Shown here one piece after another: positions 35,701 through 43,985 of a stretch of DNA of 64,000 nt (positions are counted from its first letter, which is position 1; every line of letters begins with the position of its first letter). The position numbers were made by a program, and so were the translations under genes. The stretch covers positions 1-64,000 of the forward strand of contig NZ_MORL01000013.1 of assembly GCF_001870735.1 (NCBI RefSeq), read 5' to 3'. The notes under the pieces were generated by a model. The model was not told the origin of the DNA. It did no database searches and saw nothing but the letters and a program-made list of their open reading frames with translations. The stretch is from Arsenicibacter rosenii. Its GTDB lineage: Bacteria > Bacteroidota > Bacteroidia > Cytophagales > Spirosomataceae.

Positions 35701-36322
35701 GACTCTCCCGGGCGTCCGGCTGGGCGACAACATGTACCGCGACCTGAACGGCGACGGCAAGCTTACGGTCCCCGGCGATCTGAAATTCCTGGGCCGCGAC
35801 GATCCGCGCTATACGTTTGCCATCAATGCGGGCCTGACCTGGAAAGGATTTGACCTGACGGCCATCTTCCAGGGTGTCGGTCAACGGACGATTTTCCGCG
35901 AAGGCAACTGGAAAGTGCCGTTTGGTTCGATTTTCCAGGCACAAACCAACTTCTGGTGGGGCAACACCTGGACGCCGTCCAATACGGATGCCTATTACCC
36001 GGTGCTGTCGGCGGGTCAGAATGCGACTACCTACAACAACTATAATTACCAGATTTCGGACTGGTCGGTTGAGAACGGAGCCTATATCCGGCTGAAAAAT
36101 CTGGTCGTGGGCTACACCATTCCGGCGGTGATCAGCCAGAAGGCAGGTATCGACCGGCTGCGGGTTTACTACTCGGGCAACGACATCTGGGAAGCTTCAC
36201 ACATTCGTGATGGCTGGGATCCGGAAGCCACCCGGAGCGTCGGCCGTGCCAACAGCGAATCGGGCATTACCCGTTATCCGTTCTACCGGCTTCATACCGT
36301 TGGTGTTAATGTAACCTTCTAA
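32774..36322 (+). CDS. SusC-type TonB-dependent receptor with STN domain
   Basis: The protein has about 1182 residues from Met at 32774; 14 codons upstream are open and start with a less typical leader. After the signal peptide comes a secretin/TonB short N-terminal domain (VRFIYSPQLIRADRKVNLSA), which signals to FecR. A CarboxypepD_reg-like domain follows (LTGTVYDDQNVALPGVSVSI), then the plug (VVVVGYGTQKKATLTGAVAT, TEPLVLVDGVPLNS) and a 22-strand barrel ending in YPFYRLHTVGVNVTF. It imports oligosaccharides together with the SusD lipoprotein that follows. Confidence 0.95.
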   Translation: MRMTFYQILLFVWCSTFVLAYDGNGQEVLNRPISITIENQRVEQAIRQIGRLASVRFIYSPQLIRADRKVNLSAQGQPLSSVLNSLLSPLDLTYEVVGSQIILRNAPPQPAPRAGDHKEAMAAPAPADRTLTGTVYDDQNVALPGVSVSIKGTTRGTTTDAAGKYTLTLPDQGAVLIFSFVGYVTKELTVGSQTQLNVTLSADTKNLNEVVVVGYGTQKKATLTGAVATIDAKTFNDRGVVDNPLSALQGQVPGVVVTRSSAAPGRASWNFQIRGATSTNGTEPLVLVDGVPLNSLNALNSINPNDIDNMSFLKDASAAIYGARAAGGVVLVTTKRAKAGKVQIQYDGSVSQKNIGLQPHLLNVQQFGQGLVDALTNDFYGTPPSTNLWYRLGQLQVNPPASGYIDLTVYNGQPATPSANPLNPGFGDVKDLTFFNTNWVDLLWGKATSTQHNLSVSGRSEKAGYRVSLGYLNDGSLLKWGQNSNSRYNIRLTHDYQFTNRFKLETNISLEKNDIIQPTLIGAVMGQYQQPGFPVSTIDGKPYAWGTQYSPNWQAELGGENKEYNNRVFTNFKGTYEFTKNLKLIGTAGYNWAATDIKEQQKAISWYNYTGTIQAADNPTRPNTYYQRRLIKDSYFNLNAYLDYAKTFAVDHDVQATAGINYERDELNAYQGRTTYIANDNVPSLNLGIGDNTTKSVTESQSHYAIGSYFGRLNYAYKQKYLLEANARYDGSSKFSQANRWKLFYGFSGGWRLSQERFLQDVSFLNELKLRGSYGTVGNQSGIGLYDYIQLLNVSATGGATSSGFPIIGSSPVVYVTPTGTLVSLNRTWERIETTNGGLDFSVLDRRLSGSFDYFIKHNRNMLIAQANPAVLGATAPNANIGHLKTWGWELTLNWQDKIGALGYRIGGSLTDNKNVLVSYGGTNIIAQGFNGTVEGYPIGSYFGLEYAGRIQTQEQLAAYRPLATGNNISMPITTGTLPGVRLGDNMYRDLNGDGKLTVPGDLKFLGRDDPRYTFAINAGLTWKGFDLTAIFQGVGQRTIFREGNWKVPFGSIFQAQTNFWWGNTWTPSNTDAYYPVLSAGQNATTYNNYNYQISDWSVENGAYIRLKNLVVGYTIPAVISQKAGIDRLRVYYSGNDIWEASHIRDGWDPEATRSVGRANSESGITRYPFYRLHTVGVNVTF

Positions 36323-36338
36323 TCCTTGCTGTGATCTC

Positions 36339-38069
36339 ATGAAATTCAATCATACACTTGTCAAATTACTGGTAATCGGTGCGCTGAGCGTCTCGCAGAC
36401 CAGCTGTAATAAAATGCTGGATCTGACCCCGCTGGATCAGCTCTCGGATGCGTCTTACTGGAAAAGTGCCAATGACTTTATGCTGGCGGCCAATGCGTTC
36501 TATACGTATCAGCGTACCTTCAACGACGTTGTCAGCGACCAGCCCCATGCTGATCTGCGGGGCGATATCATGGCGGGTCAGAATGCCTTCAGCCGTGGTC
36601 TGAATACCGTTCCGACAACCGATGGCAGCTACAATACCGCTTACAGCCGTATCCGGACCATCAATTATTTACTCAACAAGGCACAGACATACCCTACACC
36701 GGCCGATATTAAGAAGTATGTCGCCGAAGCCAAATACTTCCGTGCCTATGTGTATTTCGATTTATTGCAGCTGTATGGCGGGGTGCCCATTATTGATAAA
36801 CTGCTGGCACCCGACTCGCCGGAATTGCAGGCACCGCGTAATTCGCGTGACGAAGTAGCCGATTTCATCATTAAAAACCTGAACGAAGCCATTGCGGATC
36901 TGCCGGGCAAAGCCGATCAGACGGCGGCCGAAGCAGGCAGGGTCAACAAAGAATCAGCCCAGTCGTTTCTGAGCCGCGTAGCGCTGTTTGAAGGCACCTG
37001 GCAGAAATTCCGCGACAACGCATCCCGGGCAAATACCCTGCTCGACATCGCCGTTTCGTCAAGCGGAGCCGTTATTTCGGGCGGCAAATACAGCCTGTTT
37101 GCCCCCGCAACTCTGGGCGACTCTGCGCAGAAGTACATGTTCATTCTGGAGAATCAGAAATCGAACCCCGCCAACATTCAGAAAAGCGCGAACAACGAAT
37201 ACATTCTGGCCAACCGCTACGACCAGACCTTACGCCAGATCCGGCTGAACGTTACCCACAGCCAGCTCGGGGCCGATCTGTCGGGCAATTTTGTCAATCT
37301 GTACCTCGCCAAAGACGGTCTGCCCATTGAAAAATCGCCGCTGTTTAAGGGGTATGCTACCATGAAATCCGAGTTTGAAAACCGCGACAACCGCATGCGC
37401 TATAACATGATGATTGCCGACGGCTACTACTGGAAGGGCAACGCCAACTGGCGGATCGACTGGACCGGGGGCGCTGCCGACCGTGCCAACGCCTTTACCT
37501 CGCCGTTTAAACCGTATTCGAACGGGGTGTCGGGGTATCACAACCAGAAATGGGGTGCCGAACGGCAGGTACTCGATAATGAAGAAGGCTATGACTATCC
37601 GGTTATCCGGTATGCCGAAGTATTGCTGAACTATGCCGAAGCCGTTTACGAACGTACCGGAACCATCAGCGATGCCGATCTGGATAAATCACTGAATCTT
37701 GTCCGGCAGCGGGTGAATAAGTCCATGCCGAAGCTGAGCAACGCCTTTGTCCAGGCCAACGGGCTGGATATGCGGGAAGAAATCCGCCGGGAGCGAACCA
37801 TTGAGCTGTACCTGGAAGGCTTCCGCGTCGATGACCTGAAACGCTGGCATAATGCCCACGAAGTGCTGAAAAAGCCGGTCACCGGCATTCGCTGGAAAGG
37901 TACGGAATTCGAAAAACTCTGGCCCGCACAAGCCAACGTTGCGAAAGATGCCAACGGGGCTGTCATTGTCGATGCCAACCGCTCGTTCAGCGAAAAGAAC
38001 TACCTGCTACCGATCCCGACCCAGCAGATTCAGCTGAACCCGAAACTGGAGCAGAATCCGGGCTGGTAA
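36339..38069 (+). CDS. RagB/SusD-family glycan-binding lipoprotein
   Basis: The 576-residue protein has a lipoprotein signal (MKFNHTLVKLLVIGALSVSQTSC, lipid Cys at residue 23). It then shows SusD landmarks: LDLTPLDQLSDASYWKSAND, AEAKYFRAYVYFDLLQLYGG, and YAEVLLNYAEAVYERTG, with RRERTIELYLEGFRVDDLKR near the C-terminus. It sits as a lid on the SusC barrel and captures the oligosaccharide. Its gene starts 16 bp after SusC and ends at a strong terminator. Confidence 0.95.
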   Translation: MKFNHTLVKLLVIGALSVSQTSCNKMLDLTPLDQLSDASYWKSANDFMLAANAFYTYQRTFNDVVSDQPHADLRGDIMAGQNAFSRGLNTVPTTDGSYNTAYSRIRTINYLLNKAQTYPTPADIKKYVAEAKYFRAYVYFDLLQLYGGVPIIDKLLAPDSPELQAPRNSRDEVADFIIKNLNEAIADLPGKADQTAAEAGRVNKESAQSFLSRVALFEGTWQKFRDNASRANTLLDIAVSSSGAVISGGKYSLFAPATLGDSAQKYMFILENQKSNPANIQKSANNEYILANRYDQTLRQIRLNVTHSQLGADLSGNFVNLYLAKDGLPIEKSPLFKGYATMKSEFENRDNRMRYNMMIADGYYWKGNANWRIDWTGGAADRANAFTSPFKPYSNGVSGYHNQKWGAERQVLDNEEGYDYPVIRYAEVLLNYAEAVYERTGTISDADLDKSLNLVRQRVNKSMPKLSNAFVQANGLDMREEIRRERTIELYLEGFRVDDLKRWHNAHEVLKKPVTGIRWKGTEFEKLWPAQANVAKDANGAVIVDANRSFSEKNYLLPIPTQQIQLNPKLEQNPGW

Positions 38070-38096
38070 ACCCATACGTTACGGAGTAGATATTCC

Positions 38097-38125
38097 AAAG
38101 CCGTACCGGAATCCGGTACGGCTTT
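38097..38125. terminator. Terminator after the SusD gene
   Basis: AAAGCCGTACCGGA-A-TCCGGTACGGCTTT is a nearly perfect 14-bp stem followed by TTTT. It serves SusD and, on the other strand, the acetyltransferase gene. Confidence 0.85.
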
Positions 38126-38141
38126 TTTCAGGCCGGTCCGC

Positions 38142-38585
38142 TCAGATGGGTTTGATATACTGGATTACCCGTTCGACCTCCTCAAAGCCGGCCTTCCGGT
38201 GAAAAAGCTCACCGGCGGCATTCCCGAACGTGACATCTGATGCCAGTTCGGAACAACCGTGCTCACGGGCCCAGGCCTCGGCCTGCCGGATCAGTGCGTA
38301 GCCGATCCCCTGGTGCTGATACGCGGGACGAACATAGATCCCTTCCAGAAAAGCTACCGGACTAGCCGTGGCCCCCGGCACATAGTCGGTCCGCAGCGAC
38401 AGGTCCATGAACCCGATAGCCTCGTTCTGGTCATTCCGCACGATGAATCCGTCCTGCGTCGGGGAGGCCAGAATTTGCCGCAGGATTTCCCCCATCTCAT
38501 TCATTTCATCATCATCCGGCCAGAGTTCCAGCGCCAGCCGGGTCCAGTCGGGCAAGTCGGCCTCCGTAGTTCGGTTAATGGTCAT
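38142..38585 (-). CDS. GNAT acetyltransferase, aminoglycoside 6'-N-acetyltransferase-like
   Basis: The 147-residue protein starts at Met 38585 (frame open to 38627). It matches the AAC(6')-I pattern: MTINRTTEADLPDWTRLALE, IGFMDLSLRTDYVPGATASP, VAFLEGIYVRPAYQHQGIGY (acetyl-CoA binding), AEAWAREHGCSELASD and a C-terminal GFEEVERVIQY. Close relatives acetylate the 6'-amine of aminoglycosides. Chromosomal homologues exist whose natural substrate is unknown, so resistance is possible rather than shown. Confidence 0.8.
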   Translation of the reverse strand: MTINRTTEADLPDWTRLALELWPDDDEMNEMGEILRQILASPTQDGFIVRNDQNEAIGFMDLSLRTDYVPGATASPVAFLEGIYVRPAYQHQGIGYALIRQAEAWAREHGCSELASDVTFGNAAGELFHRKAGFEEVERVIQYIKPI

Positions 38586-38675
38586 ACGGCGTGTTGGTTT
38601 ATTTGTAAAAATACCCTGAATGAACAAAAACAGACGTAAAACCGGTTTCTACTGATATCATTCTACCCACAGCCC

Positions 38676-39425
38676 ATGACACAGGAGTCCGGCTTTCTGA
38701 GCTGCCAACCCGTACCACAACTAGCTGATTTTGTCGAAAGTTTCTGGATGCTCACCAACCGGTCGGCAGACGATAAGCCGGTCATTATTTTGCCCGACGG
38801 CAGGATTGACTTGTCGGTTTCGTCGCTCCATCCTACCTATTTCGCCTTACTTGGTCTCGAAAGTCAGCCCGGTAAGGCACTTATTCAGGCCAACGAATGT
38901 ATCCTGGCCGTCAGCTTCCGGCCTTTAGCCATCGAATATATTTTCGGCAAACAAGCAACCGTACTGGCAAACACATTCTACGCTGTCCCGACAATCGATT
39001 TTGGTTTCCCGCCCAATGCCGTACCCGACTTTGAGACCTTTGTAAACCGGCTTACCGGACAATTAATCAGCCGGTTGCCGGCGGCCATTGATCCACGAAA
39101 AAAACGCCTGTTCGACCTGCTTTTTTCGTCTGGCGGCTCCGTTAAGGTTGCGGCGCTAGCCAGTGAGATTGGCTGGAGTCAGCGACAGATCAACCGGTAT
39201 TTTAACGAACATTTCGGGTTATCGCTAAAAACGTATTGCGACATTCTCCGGTTCAGGGCCTCGTTTGGTCAGTTAAAGGAAGGGCGTTTATTTCCGGAAC
39301 AACACTTTACGGACCAGTCCCATTTTATCCGCGAGGTCCGGAAATATGCCGGGGTGCCGCCAAAGGAGCTTGCCCGCAATAAAAACGACCATTTTATCCA
39401 ATTTTCTGTTTTGCCCGACCCCTAG
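38676..39425 (+). CDS. AraC-family transcriptional regulator
   Basis: The 249-residue protein has an N-terminal sensor-like domain of the DUF6597 type (PQLADFVESFWMLTNRS, VIILPDGRIDLSVS, AVSFRPLAIEYIFG). The C-terminal double HTH has VAALASEIGWSQRQINRYFN and FTDQSHFIREVRKYAGVPPKE. Twenty-three base pairs separate it from the Tet(X)-like monooxygenase gene, which it may control as a co-transcribed regulator. Confidence 0.85.
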   Translation: MTQESGFLSCQPVPQLADFVESFWMLTNRSADDKPVIILPDGRIDLSVSSLHPTYFALLGLESQPGKALIQANECILAVSFRPLAIEYIFGKQATVLANTFYAVPTIDFGFPPNAVPDFETFVNRLTGQLISRLPAAIDPRKKRLFDLLFSSGGSVKVAALASEIGWSQRQINRYFNEHFGLSLKTYCDILRFRASFGQLKEGRLFPEQHFTDQSHFIREVRKYAGVPPKELARNKNDHFIQFSVLPDP

Positions 39426-39448
39426 TTTTGCCGTAAACTAGTCAGAAA

Positions 39449-40591
39449 ATGAAACAGAAAACCAGACACATAGCCATCATCGGCGGTGGGCCGGGCGGAT
39501 TAACGCTGGCCCGCCTGTTACAACAAAAAGGACTCAGCGTTACCGTATTTGAACGCGACGCCACCCCCGATGCCCGCCCGCAGGGAGCTACCCTCGACCT
39601 ACACCAGGCCTCCGGGCTGGCCGCGCTCCGCGAAGCGGGTTTGCTCGGTGAATTCTACCGTCACTACCGGCCCGGCGCAGGCAAAATGCGGGTCGTTGAT
39701 CACGAGGGCCATATTTTTCTCGATGATCACGATGGCCCTGATGCGGCAGAGGATCGTCCGGAAATTGACCGCGGACCGCTGCAAACCCTTCTGCTCAACT
39801 CACTGCGCCCCGGTACGGTTATCCGGGACAGTCAGTTTGTGGGTATGGAAGCCAAAGGCCAGGGCTGGCTGATACATTTCAAAAACGGTACAACCGCCGA
39901 AGCCGACATCGTTATCGGCGCCGATGGAGCCAATTCCAAAATAAGGCCCTATCTCACGGACTATAAGCCGGTGTATTCCGGCATCACTATTGTCGAGGGC
40001 AATCTTTATGAAGCGGCGAAAAACGCCCCGCTGTTGAATGCACTGGTCAACGGCGGTAAAGTCTTTGCCCTGGGACATTCTCAGTCGTTGATTCTGAGTG
40101 CCAAAGGCGATGGGAGCCTCTCGTTTTATACCGGTACTATGGTGCCGGAAACGTGGGTAAGCCAGTCGGGTATTGATTTTACGGACCGGCTCCAGGTACT
40201 GGCATGGTTTCGGGAGGCGTTCAGCGCGTGGTCACCAATGTGGCAGGAACTCTTTCAGAGCCATGGCCTTTGGTTTGTCCCAAGACCCCAGTACCACTTC
40301 CCGGCCGAGCAGCATTGGCCTTCCCGACCGAATCTGACCTTGCTGGGCGATGCCGCCCACCGGATGCCTCCCTATGCCGGAGAGGGCGTAAACATGGCCA
40401 TGCTCGACGCACTGGAGCTTGCGCAAGCCCTCACCGGCGATTTTCCGGATCCCTTATCGGCCATAGCGGCCTACGAAGAGAGTATGTGGGCCCGTTCGGC
40501 AGAGACCACCAGAATGACGCTGGAACAAACACAATGGTTACATCAAGACAATTCTTTACACCATTTAATCAATTTATTTAACCATTTTTAA
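39449..40591 (+). CDS. FAD-dependent monooxygenase of the Tet(X)/tetracycline-destructase type
   Basis: The 380-residue group A flavoprotein monooxygenase has the FAD-binding GGGPGG (12-17), ATLDLHQASGLAALREAGLL, PEIDRGPLQTLLLNSLRPGT, a DG motif (VIGADGANSKIR) and GDAAHRMPPYAGEGVNMAML. The order and wording closely follow Tet(X) (TLDLH..SG, PEI.R..L...LLNSL, GDAAH.MPP.AG.GVN). Tet(X) hydroxylates and inactivates tetracyclines. Environmental homologues may act on other aromatic compounds, so the substrate is open. It ends with a short amphipathic helix region, as in Tet(X). Confidence 0.8.
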   Translation: MKQKTRHIAIIGGGPGGLTLARLLQQKGLSVTVFERDATPDARPQGATLDLHQASGLAALREAGLLGEFYRHYRPGAGKMRVVDHEGHIFLDDHDGPDAAEDRPEIDRGPLQTLLLNSLRPGTVIRDSQFVGMEAKGQGWLIHFKNGTTAEADIVIGADGANSKIRPYLTDYKPVYSGITIVEGNLYEAAKNAPLLNALVNGGKVFALGHSQSLILSAKGDGSLSFYTGTMVPETWVSQSGIDFTDRLQVLAWFREAFSAWSPMWQELFQSHGLWFVPRPQYHFPAEQHWPSRPNLTLLGDAAHRMPPYAGEGVNMAMLDALELAQALTGDFPDPLSAIAAYEESMWARSAETTRMTLEQTQWLHQDNSLHHLINLFNHF

Positions 40592-40743
40592 ACTATTTTT
40601 CAAACTCAGATACTCTTTATCTGATAATCAGCACACTAACCCGCACAAAAAAAATATTGTGATTTAATTGTATGTGAAATTTTTCTTGCTGGTCCGAATT
40701 TTGATTGCATTATATTTCTTTTTTTTTGATTTATATTTACGCC

Positions 40744-40863
40744 ATGGTAGTTAATGAATCACAAATGAAAAGGAATTACGGCCCGTTGATTGGCTTGTTA
40801 ACGCTGATCATTGGTACGGCTGTGTTTTGGGCAATCATTTTTTTACTTGTCCGTTTCCTATAA
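40744..40863 (+). CDS. 39-residue single-pass membrane protein
   Basis: The frame MVVNESQMKRNYGPLIGLLT continues into a hydrophobic segment (LIIGTAVFWAIIFLLVRFL). A T-rich upstream tract with TATATTTC resembles the TAnnTTTG -7 element, about 20 bp before the start, and a strong terminator follows 2 bp after the stop. Met8 (MKRNYGP) may be the true start. A self-contained transcription unit with a conserved-looking TM peptide supports a real small gene. Function is unknown. Confidence 0.55.
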   Translation: MVVNESQMKRNYGPLIGLLTLIIGTAVFWAIIFLLVRFL

Positions 40864-40865
40864 AT

Positions 40866-40899
40866 AAAGAGGCTCCCCCATAAACCGGTGAGCCTCTTT
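40866..40899 (+). terminator. Terminator after the 39-residue gene
   Basis: AAAGAGGCTC (40866-40875) pairs with GAGCCTCTTT (40890-40899) and is followed by TA. This perfect 10-bp stem with a 14-nt loop lies directly after the stop codon. Confidence 0.8.
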
Positions 40900-40959
40900 T
40901 ACTTACATACCCATTAGAGACGCCTGCTTTACCTCACCGGTGCTACTACCAGAATCATG

Positions 40960-41220
40960 TCAAACAGCGTTGATCCTTCGAATTAATTCAGTATCGTTTT
41001 CCAGCGGAGCCAGTAACCCTTTCCGGTACTTCGACTCGTTTGTGTCACTGTGATTCGGCCGAAAAGCTACGTATAACTCAACCGACTCATTCGGTACCAG
41101 ACGGTCTCTGAAATACTTCAGGTAATAGTTCTGATAAAATCCGACGGGGTAGTTAAGGTCACCTGTCGGGCGGGTGTCAGTTCTCTGGCTGCGGCCAGCG
41201 AAACGATACCTTAACCCCTC
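40960..41220 (-). pseudogene. Orphan C-terminal gene fragment
   Basis: A leftward frame is open from 41220 to a TGA at 40960 and reads DTRPTGDLNYPVGFYQNYYL, then SVELYVAFRPNHSDTNESKY and LLAPLENDTELIRRINAV. The composition is protein-like and codon use resembles the neighbours, but no start codon fits and nothing precedes it. It is probably the end of a lost gene. The rest of the stretch 40900-41285 shows nothing else. Family unrecognised. Confidence 0.35.
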
Positions 41221-41285
41221 CTATTGGTCGGCTAATTGCACGAAACCTGCTATCTTGCAGCGGTTCCCAATAGTGCCGTTGCCCC

Positions 41286-41630
41286 ATGAACATCACCAAA
41301 ATTCTCACCTCAACATTCTTGTTTTTACTGGGCTCTTTCGGGCACTGGTATATCATGTACTGGCAGTTTAAGACCCCGAACTGGATCAAATCACCAATCC
41401 CTTACCTGTTAGCGCTGGGCTGTACGTGGCTCTGGATCAAAGCCTCCGACTATGGCGTAGCTGGCTTCAACGGCTCTATGTGGTCGAACCGGTTCCTGTT
41501 TTTTGTCACGGGTGTCATTGCCGGCAGTATCCTCTACCCCATTCATTATGGCCAGCCCTTCACGCTGAAAGTGCTGGTACAGTTGCTGCTGGCCCTGTCC
41601 ATCATTGCCGTTTCGGTTCTCTGGAAGTAG
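41286..41630 (+). CDS. Small four-TM membrane protein (DMT/EamA-like size)
   Basis: The 114-residue protein has four hydrophobic segments: ILTSTFLFLLGSFGHWYIMY, IPYLLALGCTWLWI, FLFFVTGVIAGSILY and LVQLLLALSIIAVSVLW. It resembles small membrane proteins in which half-size transporters are found, but no family is firm. It ends 75 bp from the convergent ABC exporter operon. Confidence 0.6.
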   Translation: MNITKILTSTFLFLLGSFGHWYIMYWQFKTPNWIKSPIPYLLALGCTWLWIKASDYGVAGFNGSMWSNRFLFFVTGVIAGSILYPIHYGQPFTLKVLVQLLLALSIIAVSVLWK

Positions 41631-41705
41631 ATGCCCAAACAGACCTCCGCGAAACCTCACGCTCAACAACCTTACGTTTTCGGGTGACAACAGGCAGATG
41701 GCCAC

Positions 41706-42821
41706 TTAGACCGTTTTCCGATAGCGGAAAGAAGCCAGTGCCAACACCCCGATCACCATTCCCGATAAGCTCAGAAACTGGATCTGCATGTCTTGCAGCG
41801 TACTGCCTTTCAGCATCACATTCCGGCCGGCTTCGATGATGTAGCGCAACGGGTTTATGATGTTGAGGTACTGCGCCCACTGCGGCATGTTTTCGGTTGA
41901 CGAGAATAACCCGCTCAGCAGAATAAACAGGACCATCATAAAAAAGACAGCAAACATGGCCTGTTGCTGCGTTTCGGAAATTGTCGAGATGAGCAGGCCG
42001 ATGCCAACACACAAAATCAGAAAAAGCAGGGCAAAGCCATAAATCAGGAGCGGGCTGCCAACAACCGGTATGTTAAAGGCCAGTTTTCCGAGGATCAGCC
42101 CCATGGTAAACTGGACCAGCCCGATCACGACAAACGGGGTTAGTTTGCCCAGGATAAATTCATGCTTCCGGATAGGCGTTACATTCAGCTGCTCCTGGGT
42201 GCCGATTTCCTTTTCCCGCACAATGTTCAGGGCCGAAATCATACCCCCGACAATGAGCAGCAGCTCAAACAGAATGCCCGGCACCATAAACGTCTTATAG
42301 TCGAGCTGCGGGTTGTACCAGTATTGATTTTCAACATCGATCTGCACCCGTCCCGCCGGTATTACGCCCATGGCTTCTGTCCGGATGGCTTCGTTGAAAT
42401 CACGGAGTATGGTCTGGGCGTAGCCGAGTGCGATACCGGCCTTTGACCCGTCGATGGCATTGACCATTAGTTGGACCTGCGCCTTGTTGTCGCGGGTCAG
42501 GTCCCGTTCGAAATGGCCGGGCACCACCATGACCAGATCGACCGTACCGGCCTGTAGTTCACGGTACGCCTGCTTGTAGGCGGGCAGATAACCGACGAAC
42601 CGGAAGTTGCCGATAAACCGGAATTTACCCGTCAGGCGTTGGGCGTAGGTTGTGTGATCCTGATCAACCACGGCAATGTTCAGGTCTTTTACCTCAAAAT
42701 TAGCCGCCAGCGACAACAGAATCAGCTGCATCATCGGGGCGGCCAGCATCATCCGCAACAAAACTTTGTTACGGAAAATCTGCCTGAATTCCTTTTCTAT
42801 GATAAACTGTATACGGTACAT
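41706..42821 (-). CDS. ABC-2 type export permease (YhhJ/YbhR-like), second subunit
   Basis: The 371-residue protein has one N-terminal TM helix, a large periplasmic domain of about 150 residues and five further TM helices in the C-terminal half (FVVIGLVQFTMGLILGKLAF, MFAVFFMMVLFILLSGLFSS). The typical signature NIVREKEIGTQEQLNVTPI and ENMPQWAQYLNIINPLRYII is present. With its partner it forms the membrane channel of the exporter. Last gene of the seven-gene operon. Confidence 0.92.
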   Translation of the reverse strand: MYRIQFIIEKEFRQIFRNKVLLRMMLAAPMMQLILLSLAANFEVKDLNIAVVDQDHTTYAQRLTGKFRFIGNFRFVGYLPAYKQAYRELQAGTVDLVMVVPGHFERDLTRDNKAQVQLMVNAIDGSKAGIALGYAQTILRDFNEAIRTEAMGVIPAGRVQIDVENQYWYNPQLDYKTFMVPGILFELLLIVGGMISALNIVREKEIGTQEQLNVTPIRKHEFILGKLTPFVVIGLVQFTMGLILGKLAFNIPVVGSPLLIYGFALLFLILCVGIGLLISTISETQQQAMFAVFFMMVLFILLSGLFSSTENMPQWAQYLNIINPLRYIIEAGRNVMLKGSTLQDMQIQFLSLSGMVIGVLALASFRYRKTV

Positions 42822-42854
42822 GATTGATGTCTCTAAATCGTTCCGGCCGTTCGG

Positions 42855-43964
42855 TTAGCCTAGTCTCGTTTTCAAATTGCGCAGGCTGACCGCATTAATC
42901 AGGGTCGACATGCCCGCCAGCACCAGCGTTTCTTTCCACAGGTATTGCAGCCCTACGCCCTTGATCATGATCCCTTTAACAATAGCGATGAAATACTTCG
43001 CCGGAATGATGTTTGAGATGATTTGCAGTGGCTTCGGCATACTTTCGACCGGAAAAATAAAGCCCGACAGAAAAATGGTCGGCATCAGCATGATCAGCAG
43101 GGAGGCAAACATGGCCACCAGCTGGGTGTCGGCAATGGTTGAGATCAGAATACCGATTGAGAGCGCCAGAAAGATAAACAACAGGGTCTCGGCCAGCAGC
43201 AGGGCGAGGCTGCCGTTGAGCGGAATGCCCAGCAGATGGATGCCCAGGACAATGATCATGCAGCCGTTCAGAAACGACAGCAACAGGTAAGGCAGCACTT
43301 TACCAAACAGAATCTGTATCTGGGTCAGCGGCGACACCATCAGGACCTCCATGGTGCCGGTTTCCTTTTCGCGGGCAATCGTTACCGAAGTCATCAGCGC
43401 CGACACGAGCAGCAACACCATCGCCATCACCCCCGGCACAAAGACAAAAGCCCCTTTCAGCTCCGGATTAAAAACCATCCGCGACTGTACGTCAAGCTGC
43501 ATCGGCGGATTCATCCCGGCCGGATTCAGTTCGGCGCTGTAGCTCTGGATAATGTTGGTGGCATAGTTGGTCAGGCTGATGGCCGTATTTTGCTCTGAAG
43601 CGTCGGCCAGCAACTGAATCTGCGCCCGCTGGTCATGCGCTACCGCAGCCGTAAACCGGGCCGGAAACACGACCACCATTTTCACCTTCCCTTTCCGGAA
43701 AGCCGGTTCAATCGCTTTGTAGCTATCCAGCTGCTGTTCGAGCCGGAAATACCCCGAAGACAATAACCGGCTGATTATCTGTCGGCTGTGCTGACTGTGA
43801 TCCAGATCCAGTATCGCAATTCTTGCATTCTTGATCTCGTTCGTAAGCGCAAACCCGAACAGCAACACCTGCACAAACGGCAGGCCGAACAGGATCAGCA
43901 GGGTTCGCCGGTCGCGCAGAATATGATAAAATTCCTTTTTAACAAAAGCGAAAAATCGGTTCAT
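42855..43964 (-). CDS. ABC-2 type export permease (YbhS-like), first subunit
   Basis: The 369-residue protein has the same plan as the next gene: N-terminal TM, periplasmic loop (DHSQHSRQIISRLLSSGYFR), then TIAREKETGTMEVLMVSPLT, FLSGFIFPVESMP and LQIISNIIPAKYFIAIVKG. The two permeases share clear similarity and probably form a heterodimer. The gene is 21 bp downstream of the first ATPase gene. Confidence 0.92.
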   Translation of the reverse strand: MNRFFAFVKKEFYHILRDRRTLLILFGLPFVQVLLFGFALTNEIKNARIAILDLDHSQHSRQIISRLLSSGYFRLEQQLDSYKAIEPAFRKGKVKMVVVFPARFTAAVAHDQRAQIQLLADASEQNTAISLTNYATNIIQSYSAELNPAGMNPPMQLDVQSRMVFNPELKGAFVFVPGVMAMVLLLVSALMTSVTIAREKETGTMEVLMVSPLTQIQILFGKVLPYLLLSFLNGCMIIVLGIHLLGIPLNGSLALLLAETLLFIFLALSIGILISTIADTQLVAMFASLLIMLMPTIFLSGFIFPVESMPKPLQIISNIIPAKYFIAIVKGIMIKGVGLQYLWKETLVLAGMSTLINAVSLRNLKTRLG

Positions 43965-43985
43965 GATGGCTGCTTGTCTATGTCG

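Noticed and set aside
33506-35944. Long antisense frames under SusC and the glycosidase genes
   Set aside because: They are shadows of GC-rich coding DNA on the other strand; they lack motifs, ribosome-binding sites and operon context.
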